Shown: positions 20,939 through 31,585 of the stretch, in pieces
How positions within the stretch are numbered: position 1 is the first letter of the stretch
How the letters are laid out: each line of letters begins with the position of its first letter
NCBI GenBank assembly: GCA_001579985.1
Contig: LRSR01002743.1
Coordinates: 1 to 34,768 of the forward strand
From: Hypsibius dujardini
Lineage: Eukaryota; Tardigrada; Eutardigrada; Parachela; Hypsibiidae
Reading direction: 5' to 3'
Length of the DNA: 34,768 nucleotides
Position numbers and translations under genes: made by a program
Notes under the pieces: model-generated
The model's database searches: none
Told to the model about the DNA's origin: nothing
What the model saw: only the letters and a program-made list of their open reading frames with translations

Positions 20939-21407
20939 CCCTAGTCTTCATTGGGCAGCTGTACTATTTATTCCATTTTTGTATTGAGTGATGAGTGGAA
21001 CGTTCTGGTTTTATCGCAATAATTCGCCGTTCAGGTAATCGTGCACGTTGAAGTTTCTCCTTCCGTGAAAAGTAAACCCCATCCTGTCTGCGTGGAGTTT
21101 GTGGATTTAGATTAGTGGAGGTGATCAATCAATCAAGCAACCGAAAAGTTGAAAAAAATTTAGATCTCGCGTGCAGATTCCCGTAATGTACCTTGCAATC
21201 AACTGAGACATTCCAGGAAGTTTATCTTCATTCACAACCATTCGCATAGCAATCAGTAAAAAAGGGAAACAAAAATGAGCTACAAACAAGTCGACCCTCG
21301 GAAAGGCGTCTTTGAAGTCACCGGGAAACTTTGCCCACAAACACGCTACACATTCACACGCACACTAGTCGAGCAAGCAAGAAAAACGTCCAACACTCCT
21401 AAAGAGG
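20939..21407. other. Tail-to-tail interval ARPC2 / glycine-rich gene
   Basis: No exon is supported. TTTATT at 20967-20972 is a possible, distant minus-strand poly(A) signal. The rest is unique sequence with one short ATCAATCAATC near 21125. Confidence 0.55.
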
Positions 21408-22237
21408 CTAGTAAAATCCGCCGTTCGGTCCGCCGCCGCCGTAGGGTCCGCCACGGCCCTGTCGTCCATTACCACTCATGCCGCCCATATCATTGCTGGC
21501 GTAGCCGCTTCCGCCCGACCGACTTCCGCCATACCCGCCGCCGTAGTAGTCATTCATCCCTCCGTCGTAGAGACCACCCTGCATGCCATAGCGGCCACCC
21601 TGAGAGCCGTAACGACCGCCTAGGAGCTGCTGGTCATAGAGACCTCCCTGACCGTTGTAGTTCCCCTGACCGCCGTAGCCGCTGCCGTATCCGCCGTAGC
21701 CGCCGTCCAGCGAGAGGTAGGTGCCCTGGGGTCCTCCTTCAGAGCCGGAACCATAGCTGGGTCCTCCGAGCGCAGCGTCCTGCTGTTGGCCCTGGAGAGG
21801 TCCCTGACGAGGTCCCTGCTGCGAAGAGGGTCCGCCAGACTGGCTGTCCATCTGCTGGCTTCCCTGGCCCTGGCGACCCATCCAAACTTGGCCTTGAGGT
21901 CCGCCGCCGCCGCCGGTGAGCTGGCCACCCTGCTGCTGCAGACTTCCGCCACCTCCGCCGCCGTTGAGGTCCCTGGCTGAAGGGCCGCCGTAAGGACTGC
22001 CGTATGGGCCGCCGCCACCGCCCGACGGGCCGTCCTGGCTGTTTTCTCCGTAGAAGCCACCCATGCCTACGGGGGAAAAATCCAGTGGAAAAATATAAAA
22101 AAATTAGGCGTCAAGCAAGCAAAAATCGGCCGCGAAAAAAATTCTCTGGAATAAACATTTTCTGCAGATAATTTGCACTTACCGTGCGCCAGGGTCGCCC
22201 CGACGAGAATGAGGAAGATGGGGTTAGGGAAGCTCAT
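21408..22237 (-). CDS. Secreted glycine-rich structural-type protein
   Basis: Two exons, 22237-22183 and 22066-21408; 714 nt, 237 residues. Exon 1 encodes a signal peptide (MSFPNPIFLILVGATLAHG: hydrophobic core and small residues before a likely cleavage site), and the phase-1 intron sits exactly at the end of that peptide. The mature part is very rich in Gly, Tyr, Gln and Ser, without Cys. It has GGY and SYG-like motifs (GGYGGYGSGYGGQGNYNGQG, GGRYGSQGGRYGMQGGLYDG) and a Gln-rich middle (residues about 60-115). The composition resembles cuticle, silk, eggshell or adhesive glycine-rich proteins, but low complexity prevents assignment. The opposite strand is also open over this stretch, which I read as a compositional shadow. 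Confidence 0.8.
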
Positions 22238-22894
22238 TCTTATGAGCGGCGGGATTAAAAGTGGACAACTGCGTGAAAAGATGCAGGAGAGAAAGGAGAG
22301 AAAGGAGACGGAGGCAAGACGAAATCGCACTGAAAATGAAATGCGGAAATGGTGTGGGAGAAAATGAAATGCGGAAATGGTGCGGGAGAAAAGTCTGCGA
22401 AATTTAGTGTGAAGTCACTACGGAAATTTGTATGGCGCCATTAACATATTACGTGATTTAAAATGGCCTTTTTCTACCACCCACCTACCCGGATAATCAA
22501 AATTGTACTGGAGAGCGGGGCCTATTTTACTGGTGAGTAATCAAGGGTCCAGACCACCCACCTACCCTCCTTAGATTACGTAATATATGAATGGTGTCTA
22601 TCCGGTCATCGGCACTGAAGGGGGTTGGCCTTACTCCGTCTGACTAGGTTGAAAATTCAGGTGTCGATGTGATTGGTTGAAAGCCAAAAATTGTGCTTGT
22701 TAGCTTGCCACACCAATTTGTTGTCTACTTCTGTGGAGCCATAAGGGCCATTTTTTTTTATTGAGAATTTTCAATTTTTTGTTTTCCCTCTACGGTTCGG
22801 CGGAGAATTTTTTCGGAACAGATTTTATACGTGAATGCATTTCCTGTGACGAAAAAAAAGCTTTTTTGTTTGTCGCACGGCTGCAACCGAAGAA
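22238..22894. promoter_or_regulatory. Shared 5' region of glycine-rich gene and PPP1R8
   Basis: There are 657 bp between divergent starts. It contains a duplicated GAAATGCGGAAATGGTG(C/T)GGGAGAAAA pair near 22338 and 22365 and a MITE-like inverted repeat at 22431-22596. No core promoter motif stands out. Confidence 0.5.
22431..22596. mobile_element. 166-bp MITE-like element
   Basis: Imperfect terminal inverted repeats: 22431-22454 TATGGCGCCATTAACATATT(ACGT) and 22575-22596 ATTACGTAATATATGAATGG(TG). Inside, CCACCCACCTACCC occurs twice in direct orientation (22477-22490, 22553-22566). Confidence 0.55.
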
Positions 22895-24132
22895 ATGGCT
22901 AGCGAATTCAAACCACCTTCATGGTGAGTGAACGAGAGTTTGCAACTTGCAAGTTTCACGCTCCGCTTGTGCGTCGATTGATTGATTGTTGCAGGGCTGG
23001 TGATGGCGAAGCGGGCCTTCACTTGGACGTAATGAAAGAGGGAGTTCTAATCGGGGTAAGTGAAGACAGACTAGCCCCTCGAGTTTGAGATGGAACGGAG
23101 TGTTTGTTATTTTCAGAAGTTTGCAATCGACAAGAAGGTGTTTTATTTGTTTGGCCGCAATCCGGACGCTGTGGATTTTGCCATCGATCACGTACGTTGT
23201 GGACGGTTGATTGGTTGATTGACCGATAAGTCGATTGAGTATATCATTCATCGATGGATCGCTTGATTGTACTTATTCCAACAGGTCTCCTGCTCTCGTG
23301 TTCATGCCGCACTGGTCCACCATAAAGCGCTCAAGCGGCCATTCCTTTTGGATTTAGGAAGCAGTAAGCATCGCTTTTCTCATTCGGTAATATTGTGTAA
23401 AAAATGTTCCTCCCCCCGGACAGCACATGGCACTTTTGTGGGGAATATCAGGCTGGAGGTAAGTCAGTCAATCAATCAGTCGATCAATAGATCAATCAAT
23501 CAATCAATCGATCCATCGATCAGTCAATCAATCAATCGATCAATCAATCAATCAGTGAATCAATCCATCGATCAGTCAATCAATCAATCAATCACTAATG
23601 ATCCCTCAATCAGTTAATCAATCAATCAGTCAACCAGTCAGTCAACCAATCAGTCAATCAATCAATCAATCTGTCTGTTTTGCAGCCAAACAAACCGCAG
23701 CAACTCTTTGCGGACATGTGTTTTCACTTTGGCGCTTCAACGCGGCAGTACTATCTGAGGGAGAAAGAGAAACCCGTTGTGGCGGCTGTGACGAAGGAGA
23801 AGGAGGCAGCTTTACCAACCTCCCAAGCGGAATTAGATGTAAAACAGTTTGCCCAGTCGTCCAAGACGATTATGCGCGGTTACATCTATTTCTGTATCTT
23901 TTGCAGACATTAACTATCTACAACACGGGGCAGAACCTTAAGCTGTCCGATCTCGCCGCGCCCCCGGAGCTGGTGAAGCGAACAAGTGTGAAGCGCAAGG
24001 TTGGCCGGGTGTCATTCCGCGATGAGGAAGACATCATCAACCTCGAAGACTGTGATCCCAGCGTCGGCCGGTTCCAGAATCTGGTGGCCACAGAGATCGT
24101 TTCGCCCACTAACAAGGTGTGTTTGCTCCCTA

Positions 24133-24163
<31 letters not shown>

Positions 24164-24168
24164 GTTTA

Positions 24169-24214
<46 letters not shown>

Positions 24215-24359
24215 TGTCTCTCTGTCTGTCTGTCTGTATGTCTGTCTGTCTGTCTGCCTGCCTGCCTGTCTGTATGTCTGTCTCTCTGTCTGTTTACCTA
24301 CCTGTCTGTCTGTCTGTCTGTCTGTCTGATTGTCTGTCTGTCTGTCTGTCTGTCTGTCG

Positions 24360-24393
<34 letters not shown>

Positions 24394-24779
24394 ATGTATG
24401 TTATCCCCTTGACTTTGTTTCCTGTCTGCCAGTATACCACTTCCTGCCTTTTTCGAATGGCGGACGAGCAGGCCATGATTCCGTTTCTCTGCAGAAATTT
24501 CGACCCAGTTCGCAGTCCCCCTCCACCTCGCATCGCATTGCGCACTCCTACACTGTGGCCCGTAGCGCTGACTTATACGGCGACCTACCTTCCTCCAGCA
24601 GTGGCGGCGGCAGCAGCATCAGTCTGCCGAACAGTGCTCCCGAGGTGGATTCATCAGCAATGGCCGCTTCCGCGGCACATGCGGCTTCCCACATGGACGT
24701 GGACGAGGACCACCACAAGAAATATGCCAAAGAAGTGTGGCCGGGAAGGAAGATCTCCACGTCTCCGGCGCATCTTTAG
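22895..24779 (+). CDS. PPP1R8: Nuclear inhibitor of protein phosphatase 1 (NIPP1)
   Basis: Nuclear PP1-binding subunit with an N-terminal FHA domain that binds phosphothreonine in splicing and cell-cycle factors. Eight exons: 22895-22923, 22995-23055, 23117-23191, 23285-23363, 23424-23458, 23686-23838, 23907-24116, 24495-24779; 927 nt, 308 residues (human 351). The FHA domain (about residues 25-115) shows KVFYLFGRNPDAVDFAIDH, VSCSRVHAALVHHKALKRPF, THGTFVGNIRLEPNKPQQL and FHFGASTRQYYLRE. The PP1-docking RVxF motif is RVSF, followed by RDEEDIINLEDCDPSVGRFQ. The C-terminus KKYAKEVWPGRKISTSPAHL matches the conserved RNA/PP1-inhibitory tail. Exon 6 ends at 23838 (GAT/GTAAAA); read-through to a later GT would break frame. 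All joins are in frame. The linker is shorter than in vertebrates. Confidence 0.96.
23460..23672. repeat. ATCA array in PPP1R8 intron 5
   Basis: Imperfect ATCA with ATCG and GTCA variants; it fills the 227-bp intron almost entirely and ends in CTGTCTG just before the acceptor. Confidence 0.9.
24129..24405. repeat. TCTG/CCTG composite array in PPP1R8 intron 7
   Basis: Order: TCTG tract, perfect CCTG tract (about 24170-24212), TCTG, second short CCTG, then a long TCTG tract. Confidence 0.95.
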
Positions 24780-25005
24780 CTTTCTGCAGCAGACAGAACA
24801 ATTTTTTCCACATATGTTGAGCCAAGCAAACGGGGTACGTGGGAGTATTTGTTTCTACTTATGATTTTCTTGTGCTGCACGTTTCAAGTTGTTATTTTGA
24901 ACGTCTGTCAGAATATAATTGCAACTAAGTTGTCGATCTGCCTGCTTGTCTGTATTTCTGCTCATTAACTGATAACGCATCCTCTAGCTGGCTGTTTGTT
25001 TTCCT

Positions 25006-25042
<37 letters not shown>

Positions 25043-25324
25043 TGCCTGTCTGTCTGTCTGCCTGCCTACCTGCCTGCCTACCTGTCTGTCTGTCTGTCTG
25101 CCTGCCTGCCTGCCTGCCTGTTTGTCTGTCTGTTTGTATGTCTGCCTGTCTGTTTGTCTGTAAGGGATAATATAGTAACCCATTCCCGCCCTGTTCCAGG
25201 TTTTGCCAAACTGCTCTCGAACCCCGATGTGCCGGCTCAACAGGTAGGACTAAACTTCTCCATTGTACTATACGTCTATGCCACTCGTAGGTCATTTATC
25301 GCTTCTCAATGAATGTGTAATAAA
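24780..25324 (+). other. Probable PPP1R8 3' region, perhaps with a 3'-UTR intron
   Basis: After the stop codon there is a donor-like GGG/GTACGT at 24836, a TCTG/CCTG array, an acceptor-like CCTGTTCCAG ending at 25200, a short exon-like segment (25201-25242, followed by GTAGGA) and AATAAA at 25319-25324. No continuing reading frame from PPP1R8 passes through it. This is inferred from splice-site look and position only. Confidence 0.35.
25009..25165. repeat. CCTG/TCTG composite array downstream of PPP1R8
   Basis: Two blocks of CCTG units (about 25010-25042 and 25100-25122) with TCTG and CTAC variants between and after. Confidence 0.9.
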
Positions 25325-25464
25325 ATCATCAGCCATTGGGGTTTTTTTTCCGGTTCTTTTCTTCAGTCTTAATTAATTGACCAGACGTTTAGGAGGTCCG
25401 CTTCTCTCTTTTCTCGACACACACATACGCACAAGACATACGCAAACGCAATGGTTCTAGTAGT

Positions 25465-25800
25465 ACCGCATTCCCCCGATCTTAAGGAACAGTTAAGCCC
25501 CACCCCCTCCAGTCATCGGTTGACTGTTCAATCGGATTCACTGTGTCGTGATTGGTTGAAATTCAAGAGCAACTTGGCAGCGATTGATTGATTGATTACG
25601 CGGAATTTCTTGACGCACACATTGAATCAGTTGATTGATTGACTGATTACGCGGAATTTCTTGACGCACACATTGAATCAGTTGATTGATTGATTGATTG
25701 TAGGTAAGCAATAGCAAACGGTGATGAAGAGATAAGATCCGGGGTGGATCAAATTAACTGGTAGGGCAAAAAAGTGTCCCTTGAGATCAGGGGATTACGG
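25465..25800. mobile_element. MITE-like element, second copy (about 336 bp)
   Basis: Left end CCGCATTCCCCCGATCTTAA (GGAACAGTTAAGCCCCACCCC) and right end GGGCAAAAAAGTGTCCCTTG (AGATCAGGGGATTACGG) match the two ends of the element at 11851-11992 in the same order and orientation. The interior is different and holds two 51-bp tandem copies of ATTACGCGGAATTTCTTGAC... (25595-25696) and GATT runs. Confidence 0.7.
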
Positions 25801-25906
25801 TCCTTATCTCTATCCAATAATAATAATAATAATACAATATCGCAAGATGAATATTTCCGTTCGCGACTGAATAAGACGGAGTCGGAGCGGTAGCCGATAG
25901 GCCAGT

Positions 25907-26432
25907 CTGCCTGAATGTTTTTTTTCTCACAGATAATGAACTAAATACGCAAATTTTAGAAATATATTTTGTCTGCCCTCGAGCCCTGATCTTAGCGAGG
26001 AAAAAACTCGGGAAGGATCCTTTTCGCACTAACCGCTTAACCATTGACTTTAGTGGTTGATTGCTTGATTTTGTTTAACTTTCAACTAGATTTAATTTCC
26101 ATTTCACGATTTCAGAGGGAGGGAACCCAGAATGTCTCCGCTGTTTGTTGTTTAATAAAGTCTTCTTCTTAAAATTCAATTTGACATCGATTTGCACTAG
26201 CAGAATCCTGTTTGGAAATCAGGGGGCGGAGCTATGGGTAATTTCTCAAATCTCACGCCGAAGTTTCCGGTCGGGCTCGAGAATGACCCATAGCTCCGCC
26301 CCCTGACTTCCAATGAAGATTCTGCTAGTGCCAATCGATTTCAAATTGAATTTTAAGAAGGAAAACTGTCAAAATCTTTTTAAATTCAATCAATCAATCA
26401 ATCTATCTATCGATCAATCAATAAATCAATCG

Positions 26433-26464
<32 letters not shown>

Positions 26465-26833
26465 GTCATCACTCAAAAATAAAGTTTTTACAGAGGAAAG
26501 TGGAAACCTCCAGTGTTTCCCCAACTTTGAAATTGTGAGTCACGCCGATGAAATAAATTTCGAAAATTATCATAATTATAGTTTTATTAAAGAGGATGAA
26601 TCGGAGACATTCCGGGTTCCCGCCTCTGAAAATCGTGTTGGGATGAAATATAATCTGGCTATAAATGAGACAAAATCAAGCAATCAATCACTGAAGTCAA
26701 TGGTTAAGCGGCTAGTGCAATAAAGGAACTTCCGACGTTTTTTCTCGCCAAGACCAGAGCTCGAGGGCAGCCAGAATATATTCCTAAAATGTGCGTATTT
26801 AGTTCATTATCTGTGAAAAAAAATTCAGGCAGA
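25907..26833. mobile_element. Large (~930 bp) foldback element
   Basis: Left arm 25907-26239 and right arm 26286-26833 are imperfect inverted copies over their whole length. Paired words include TCTGCCTGAA/TTCAGGCAGA, CACAGATAATGAACTAAATA, CCGCTTAACCATTGACTT, GGGAACCC.GAATGTCTCC, AAATTCAATTTGA and TCAGGGGGCGGAGCTATGGG at the centre. The right arm is longer because of about 230 bp of insertion (about 26360-26590) with an ATCA microsatellite. No transposase-like reading frame was seen. Confidence 0.8.
26375..26465. repeat. (ATCA)n inside the foldback right arm
   Basis: About 20 units with ATCT and ATCG variants; absent from the left arm. Confidence 0.9.
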
Positions 26834-26902
26834 TTGCAATGTTGGTTTTCGTTCCGAGCCCTTATAAGCTGTCTGGGCATTGGCGAAAGATATCGTGCAC
26901 AC

Positions 26903-27062
26903 CTTCACAACCGGCAGTGGGTCATCTTTGACATCTTTGCGCGGAGGCACCGGTCGCAAAAAAAGCTCTTCATCATCATATTTTCATGCCTCGCTGTCTG
27001 GGCGTGTCATCTGCGTCGCGAAGACTCTTGCTTTTGAGCATTTGTTTCAGCCTCGCAAGGTC
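26903..27062 (-). pseudogene. Exon-like segment of an unrecognised gene, frame interrupted
   Basis: On the minus strand a TATTAG acceptor-like site precedes DLARLKQMLKSKSLRDADDT PRQRGMK; then, after a one-base shift in a run of four A (26981-26984 on the plus strand), YDDEELFLRPVPPRKDVKDD PLPVVK is followed by GTGTGC. The segment looks protein-coding (charged, non-repetitive) but I recognise no family. It may be a decayed exon, an exon with a sequence error, or chance. It adjoins the large foldback element, which could have disrupted the gene. Confidence 0.3.
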
Positions 27063-27340
27063 CTAATATTTAAATTAAATATTAATAAATTAATATTTAA
27101 ATTAATAATAATTAAATTAATACTTAAATTAATAATAATTAATTTAGTATTTAAATTAATAATAATTTAAATAATTTAAATACATAATATTTAAATTAGT
27201 TATTATTAATTTAATATTTAAAGTAGTTATTATTAAATTAATATATAAATTAATGTTTTTACATTAAAATAGAAATGTGGCATGAAGTATTGATTTTGAT
27301 TTTTATGACTCTGAATAAAAATATAAAAATATTTAATTTT
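27060..27340. repeat. AT-rich tandem sequence
   Basis: Repeats of TTAATATTTAAATTAATAAT-type units of about 28-38 bp, almost GC-free. Confidence 0.8.
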
Positions 27341-27419
27341 TTATTTAAAGTCGAAAGTCGCGTTTTGAGCCGTTTAAAATGTTTTGTTTTGATTGCATTT
27401 GAAAAAGACTTGAAGCCGA

Positions 27420-27573
27420 AACTGCAAAATGTTCCGCAGGCTTGTATTCTCTCCGTGAACTCGCGCTTTTTGCGGAAACGATGAGGGATTCTGGTTGGTC
27501 GAACCGTTTTCGTTTTCGGTGTCGGCGTTGGTATTGGCAAACTTCAGGCAGAGCGTACCTTTCATACCTTGCC
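27420..27573 (-). other. Second exon-like minus-strand open segment
   Basis: From an ATG at about 27570 the frame reads MKGTLCLKFANTNADTENEN, then GSTNQNPSSFPQKARVHGEN and TSLRNILQFRLQ. It is non-repetitive and hydrophilic like a linker exon. Together with 26903-27062 it may belong to one minus-strand gene divergent from the receptor gene. No homology was recognised. Confidence 0.2.
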
Positions 27574-27700
27574 TGACTGAGACTGAAGATCCGATATCAC
27601 ACAGGGAGCGACGCACGCATTCAGTTTCATACATGACCATCGTACAGCGCCGTCCATCCATCCACCCATGCCGGATCATCATCGCCATCATTCACTGCAG

Positions 27701-27885
27701 CTGTCTCTGTCTCTCTCTCTCTCTGTCTCTCTGTCTCTCTCTGTCTGTCTCTGTCTGTCTCTGTCTGTCTGTCTCTGTGTGTGAGAGAAGTACCGTTGAA
27801 CTTCACCTACATTCCGTCTGAGCACACGGAGTGGGCTTGGTGTCTGTGTGTCTGTGTCTGCGTGTGTCTGTGTCTGTGTGGTTTT
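27701..27885. repeat. CTCT/CTGT and TGTG low-complexity tract
   Basis: CTGTCTCTCTCT at 27701-27781 and TGTCTGTGTGTCTGTG at 27840-27880, upstream of the receptor gene start. Confidence 0.85.
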
Positions 27886-28052
27886 TCATCTGCCGGCGCT
27901 TTTGCACTGACGGACTTTTCGGTATTGTCTCTCTCGCACTCGTTTTGATATTCTCCGCCGGGTGAGATAATTGTGAAAGGGTGTTGATTTTTGTGTGTTC
28001 GCCTGTGATTGATCCCAAACCGTATTTCGCCCGACAGGAGCGAGAGCTCGCA

Positions 28053-28187
28053 ATGGATGCCCGAGTGCTCTTGGGCATCTTGTGCGGGATTCGCTTCTTT
28101 GCTGGTAGGTTCACTGGGACTTGCTTCACCCACGAATGGCTGTCTATTATCAGTCTGTCTATCTCTCTGTCTGTCTGTTTTTCGTTG

Positions 28188-28251
<64 letters not shown>

Positions 28252-28782
28252 GGCCTGTTTTTCTGTCTATCTGTCTGCCTGTCTGTCGGTCTTTGCCTAT
28301 CTGTGGGTCGGTCTGCCTATTGTCTGTCTCTCTGTCTGGCGGTCGGTTGCTTCAGATGTTCACTAAGAACTTGATTAAGAACTGTTTCTCCCCGACGTAG
28401 GTTGCTCCGGTGAATGTGGCTTACCGGCGATTCCCGCTCACGCCAGCATTCAGTTTGATTCTTTTCCCGTCCGCCTCGGCACTGTTGGAACTTATGCCTG
28501 CGATCCTGGATTCATCCTGCTGGGCAAGGACACACGAACGTGCAATGTAAACGGAACGTGGACTGGATTTACCCCACTATGCGGTGAGTTTTCACTTTAG
28601 AGAATGACATACTTTTAGGAGGAGTACCTTGGTACCGGCGATTATTACAGCATATTGAACCATGTATGGGCAATTCGGCGAGCGGTAGATAGGTGCATAA
28701 AAAGAAGACAGAAAAGTGATGTAGATACCTCGACAAGCCTAATTAACTAGGCTGACTAAGGCAGACCGACGGACAGACAGAA

Positions 28783-28829
<47 letters not shown>

Positions 28830-29748
28830 CAAACAAACAGACAGACACACAGCTAGTCAGACAGATAGTCAGTCAGACAGACAGGCAAATAAAGAGACAG
28901 ACAAATAGACAGATAGACAGATAGATAGGGAGGCAGACAGACAGACCGACACACAGACAGACAGACAAATAGGCAGGCAGACGAACTGACGGATGAAGCC
29001 GGCAGATAGAAAGTTAAAGAGTAACATGAGTAAACCGATAAACAAACAGATCGGTCAGACTCCTGGTAGCCTAATTTTTGTTTAGTCCACAAAGGTATTT
29101 ACGATTACGATCGTTCATGTTGATAAAAAAATTAAATTTTATTAATCGGGTTTTTGTTAATAATCGGCATGATTTTCTTACCCGGAAGCGGCATGCGTGA
29201 CTGCAGTATTCGCTGTCTTGTTTATGTTTTTATGACAAATTATTATTAACCTCGACCTATTGTCTGTACCGTTGGTGTATAAGCGTTTGGACGCTCTAAC
29301 AACACGAAGAGCCAGTTATCCGGAGAGTGAGTTCTTGGTCGCCATTGATCCGCGCGGCGGCGAAAAACGGCGTGCGGATGTTATTGAACTGTGACGATTG
29401 ATAGTTTCGGAATCGGCGGAGTCTGAAGACTGCTGGTCCGTTTTAGTTTATGAATTTGCCCCCAGGGGCTTCCGTGGCTTTATCGGCAAAAGTGTGGCCT
29501 CTGTCCGTGTCCGGACGGCCTTCTGGCCTTACTCCCCGGTGTAGGTACGCCTCAGTCGTGAGTCAAAACTTACGGAATGGATTATCGAGACAGAGAGTAG
29601 TGTGTTTTTTATCACTCGGCAGAGTTATCTCTTGATGACTGCCGCTCTTCGCTCGCCCTTCTAAGCCATAGACAGAGGGCCACCATGACTGGATTATAGT
29701 TAAACTTTCGAAAAACGAAATTGTCACTCAAAAAGACGTACCGTTCAA

Positions 29749-29818
<70 letters not shown>

Positions 29819-31552
29819 GCCTGTCTGCCTGTCTGCCTGTCTGTCTGCCTGTCTGCCTGTCTGCTGCTCATCTTTGAGTTAGTCTTTTTTAAAAATCCAC
29901 ATGTATTATTCACTGTTAGTTTTGCCGGCTCCGCTCGTAAATCAAAACTGTCGTAAAGCGAGAAAGCTGCTTCTGTGATTTCGAAAAAAAGAAGAAACAG
30001 TTTGCATTATTTATGACCAGCCCTCAGAATCTTGGTCACGGCCTAGTTATCACACCTTTTGATTTCGTGATATTCCCCTCTTTAGTAGTGCGTCATTCGG
30101 CACACAAAACGAGTGATAGTGCGCAGTGTCTGAATATACCAGCAGTCGCAGTTCGGCGCACTCGTGTGAATTAAAATTACCGGACCTTGACCAAGAACTT
30201 GACATGGATTTTTGCCCACCGGTTGCGTCACGATGTCGTGCGTGCTGGCCGATATATCCTGACTGCCACGCAATCGGCCCAAAATCCAGACATAAAGTGA
30301 AGAACAGAGAAAGGCAGTTAGGCAAGGAGCCAAACAGACTCTCAGACAGACAAGCAGACAGACAGACAAACAGACAGACAAACAGACAGACAAACAGACA
30401 GACAAACAGACAGACAGATAGACAAACAGACAGACAGACAGACAGATTGACTGACTGACAAATAGATAGACAGACAGAAAAACAGACAGACAGATTGATT
30501 GACTGACTGACAAACAGGCAGGTATGCAGGCAGACAGACAGACGGACAGACAGACATACAGGCAGGCAGGCAGACAGACAGACAGACAGACATACAGGCA
30601 GATAGACAGGCAAATGAAAAGCCTCTAATCAGAATTCAGACAGTTGGTTGACAACCTCGCAAAAGAAACAGGCAGGAAAAGACAATCGATTGCTGATGAT
30701 GTCTTCCGTTGACTTTGACCTAAATTTCTTTTTTCTAACAGTGGTCGACGTCGCTCTCGGAAAGCCGGCAAAGTCATCCTCGCAACAAGGCTCCATCGGA
30801 CCGTCGATCGCCGTGACGGGCGATTCATTTGGCGTTAATTCCGATGAGACCTGCCATACGACCAAGCCGGAGATTGCACCGTGGTGGTCGGTAAACCTAC
30901 TGGAATCCTACGTGATACATTCCGTCCGGCTGGTTGTCGGTCAAGCCTGCTGCGGTAAGTGCGACAGCGGAAAGACCGCCGCTGAGCAATTTTGCGCTAA
31001 GTGCTTTTTCTTGCTCAACATCATCAAGCCAAAAGAACAACCCGCCTTGTCTGTGTGTGAATGTGTGTGTGTTTTTCGCTGACCACTGACTCATGTCACC
31101 TTGATATGACGGTCTTGCTTGCAGCTGATGGACCGGTGTACATTGAAGTCCGTGTGGGCAACGACCGGGACATTGCGCGGAATGCCTTGTGCGGCCGGTA
31201 CAACGGCATTATCGGTAAGGATCAGGAGGGGGGGGGGGTAGGAGTATTGAAGAATAAATTGCTGACATTTTTGTCCGTCGGTCAAATCGTTCGACAATAG
31301 AAACATTAATGCAAAATACCTCGTCTCTTCAGAAGACGGACTTGTACTGGACGTTCGATGCTACCGCCCACTCCGGGGCATATTTCTCAGTGTCCACCAA
31401 CTTCGGGAAGTACCAAACTCCTTGTCGCTATGCCGCGTCCAGGCTTTCTCGGACCAAGGTAAGGCTATTGCCTGAATTTTCAAAATACCACCAGCATGTC
31501 TGTCTGTCTGTCTGCCTTCCTGTCTGGCTGTCTGCCTGTCTGGCTGTCTGGC

Positions 31553-31585
<33 letters not shown>

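Larger units (their letters stand above)
25325..28052. other. Repeat-rich interval between PPP1R8 and the Furrowed-like gene
   Basis: It contains a MITE copy (25465-25800), a large foldback element (25907-26833), AT-rich tandem DNA (27060-27340), exon-like minus-strand segments (26903-27062, 27420-27573) and CT/GT-rich low-complexity DNA (27701-27885). No conserved gene was recognised. The part close to 28053 should contain the receptor gene promoter and 5' UTR. Confidence 0.6.
28584..30741. other. Receptor intron 2 (2.16 kb)
   Basis: The longest intron in the window, between sushi 1 and the FTP domain. It holds three tetranucleotide arrays (28762-28990 CAGA, 29748-29868 CTGT, 30330-30612 CAGA/CAGG) and unique GC-richer DNA at 29276-29640. 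The last has an open, non-repetitive stretch (29450-29635) whose splice phases do not fit the flanking exons. No nested gene is supported. Confidence 0.65.

Noticed and set aside
21275-21919. Long plus-strand frame opposite the glycine-rich gene
   Set aside because: Arg/Pro/His-rich shadow of Gly/Tyr codons on the other strand; no signal, no homology, while the minus strand has a signal-peptide exon and fitting splice sites.
29450-29635. Open stretch in receptor intron 2 with CCCCCAG before and GTGTAG inside
   Set aside because: The splice phase would break the join between sushi 1 and FTP exons, and no homology was recognised.
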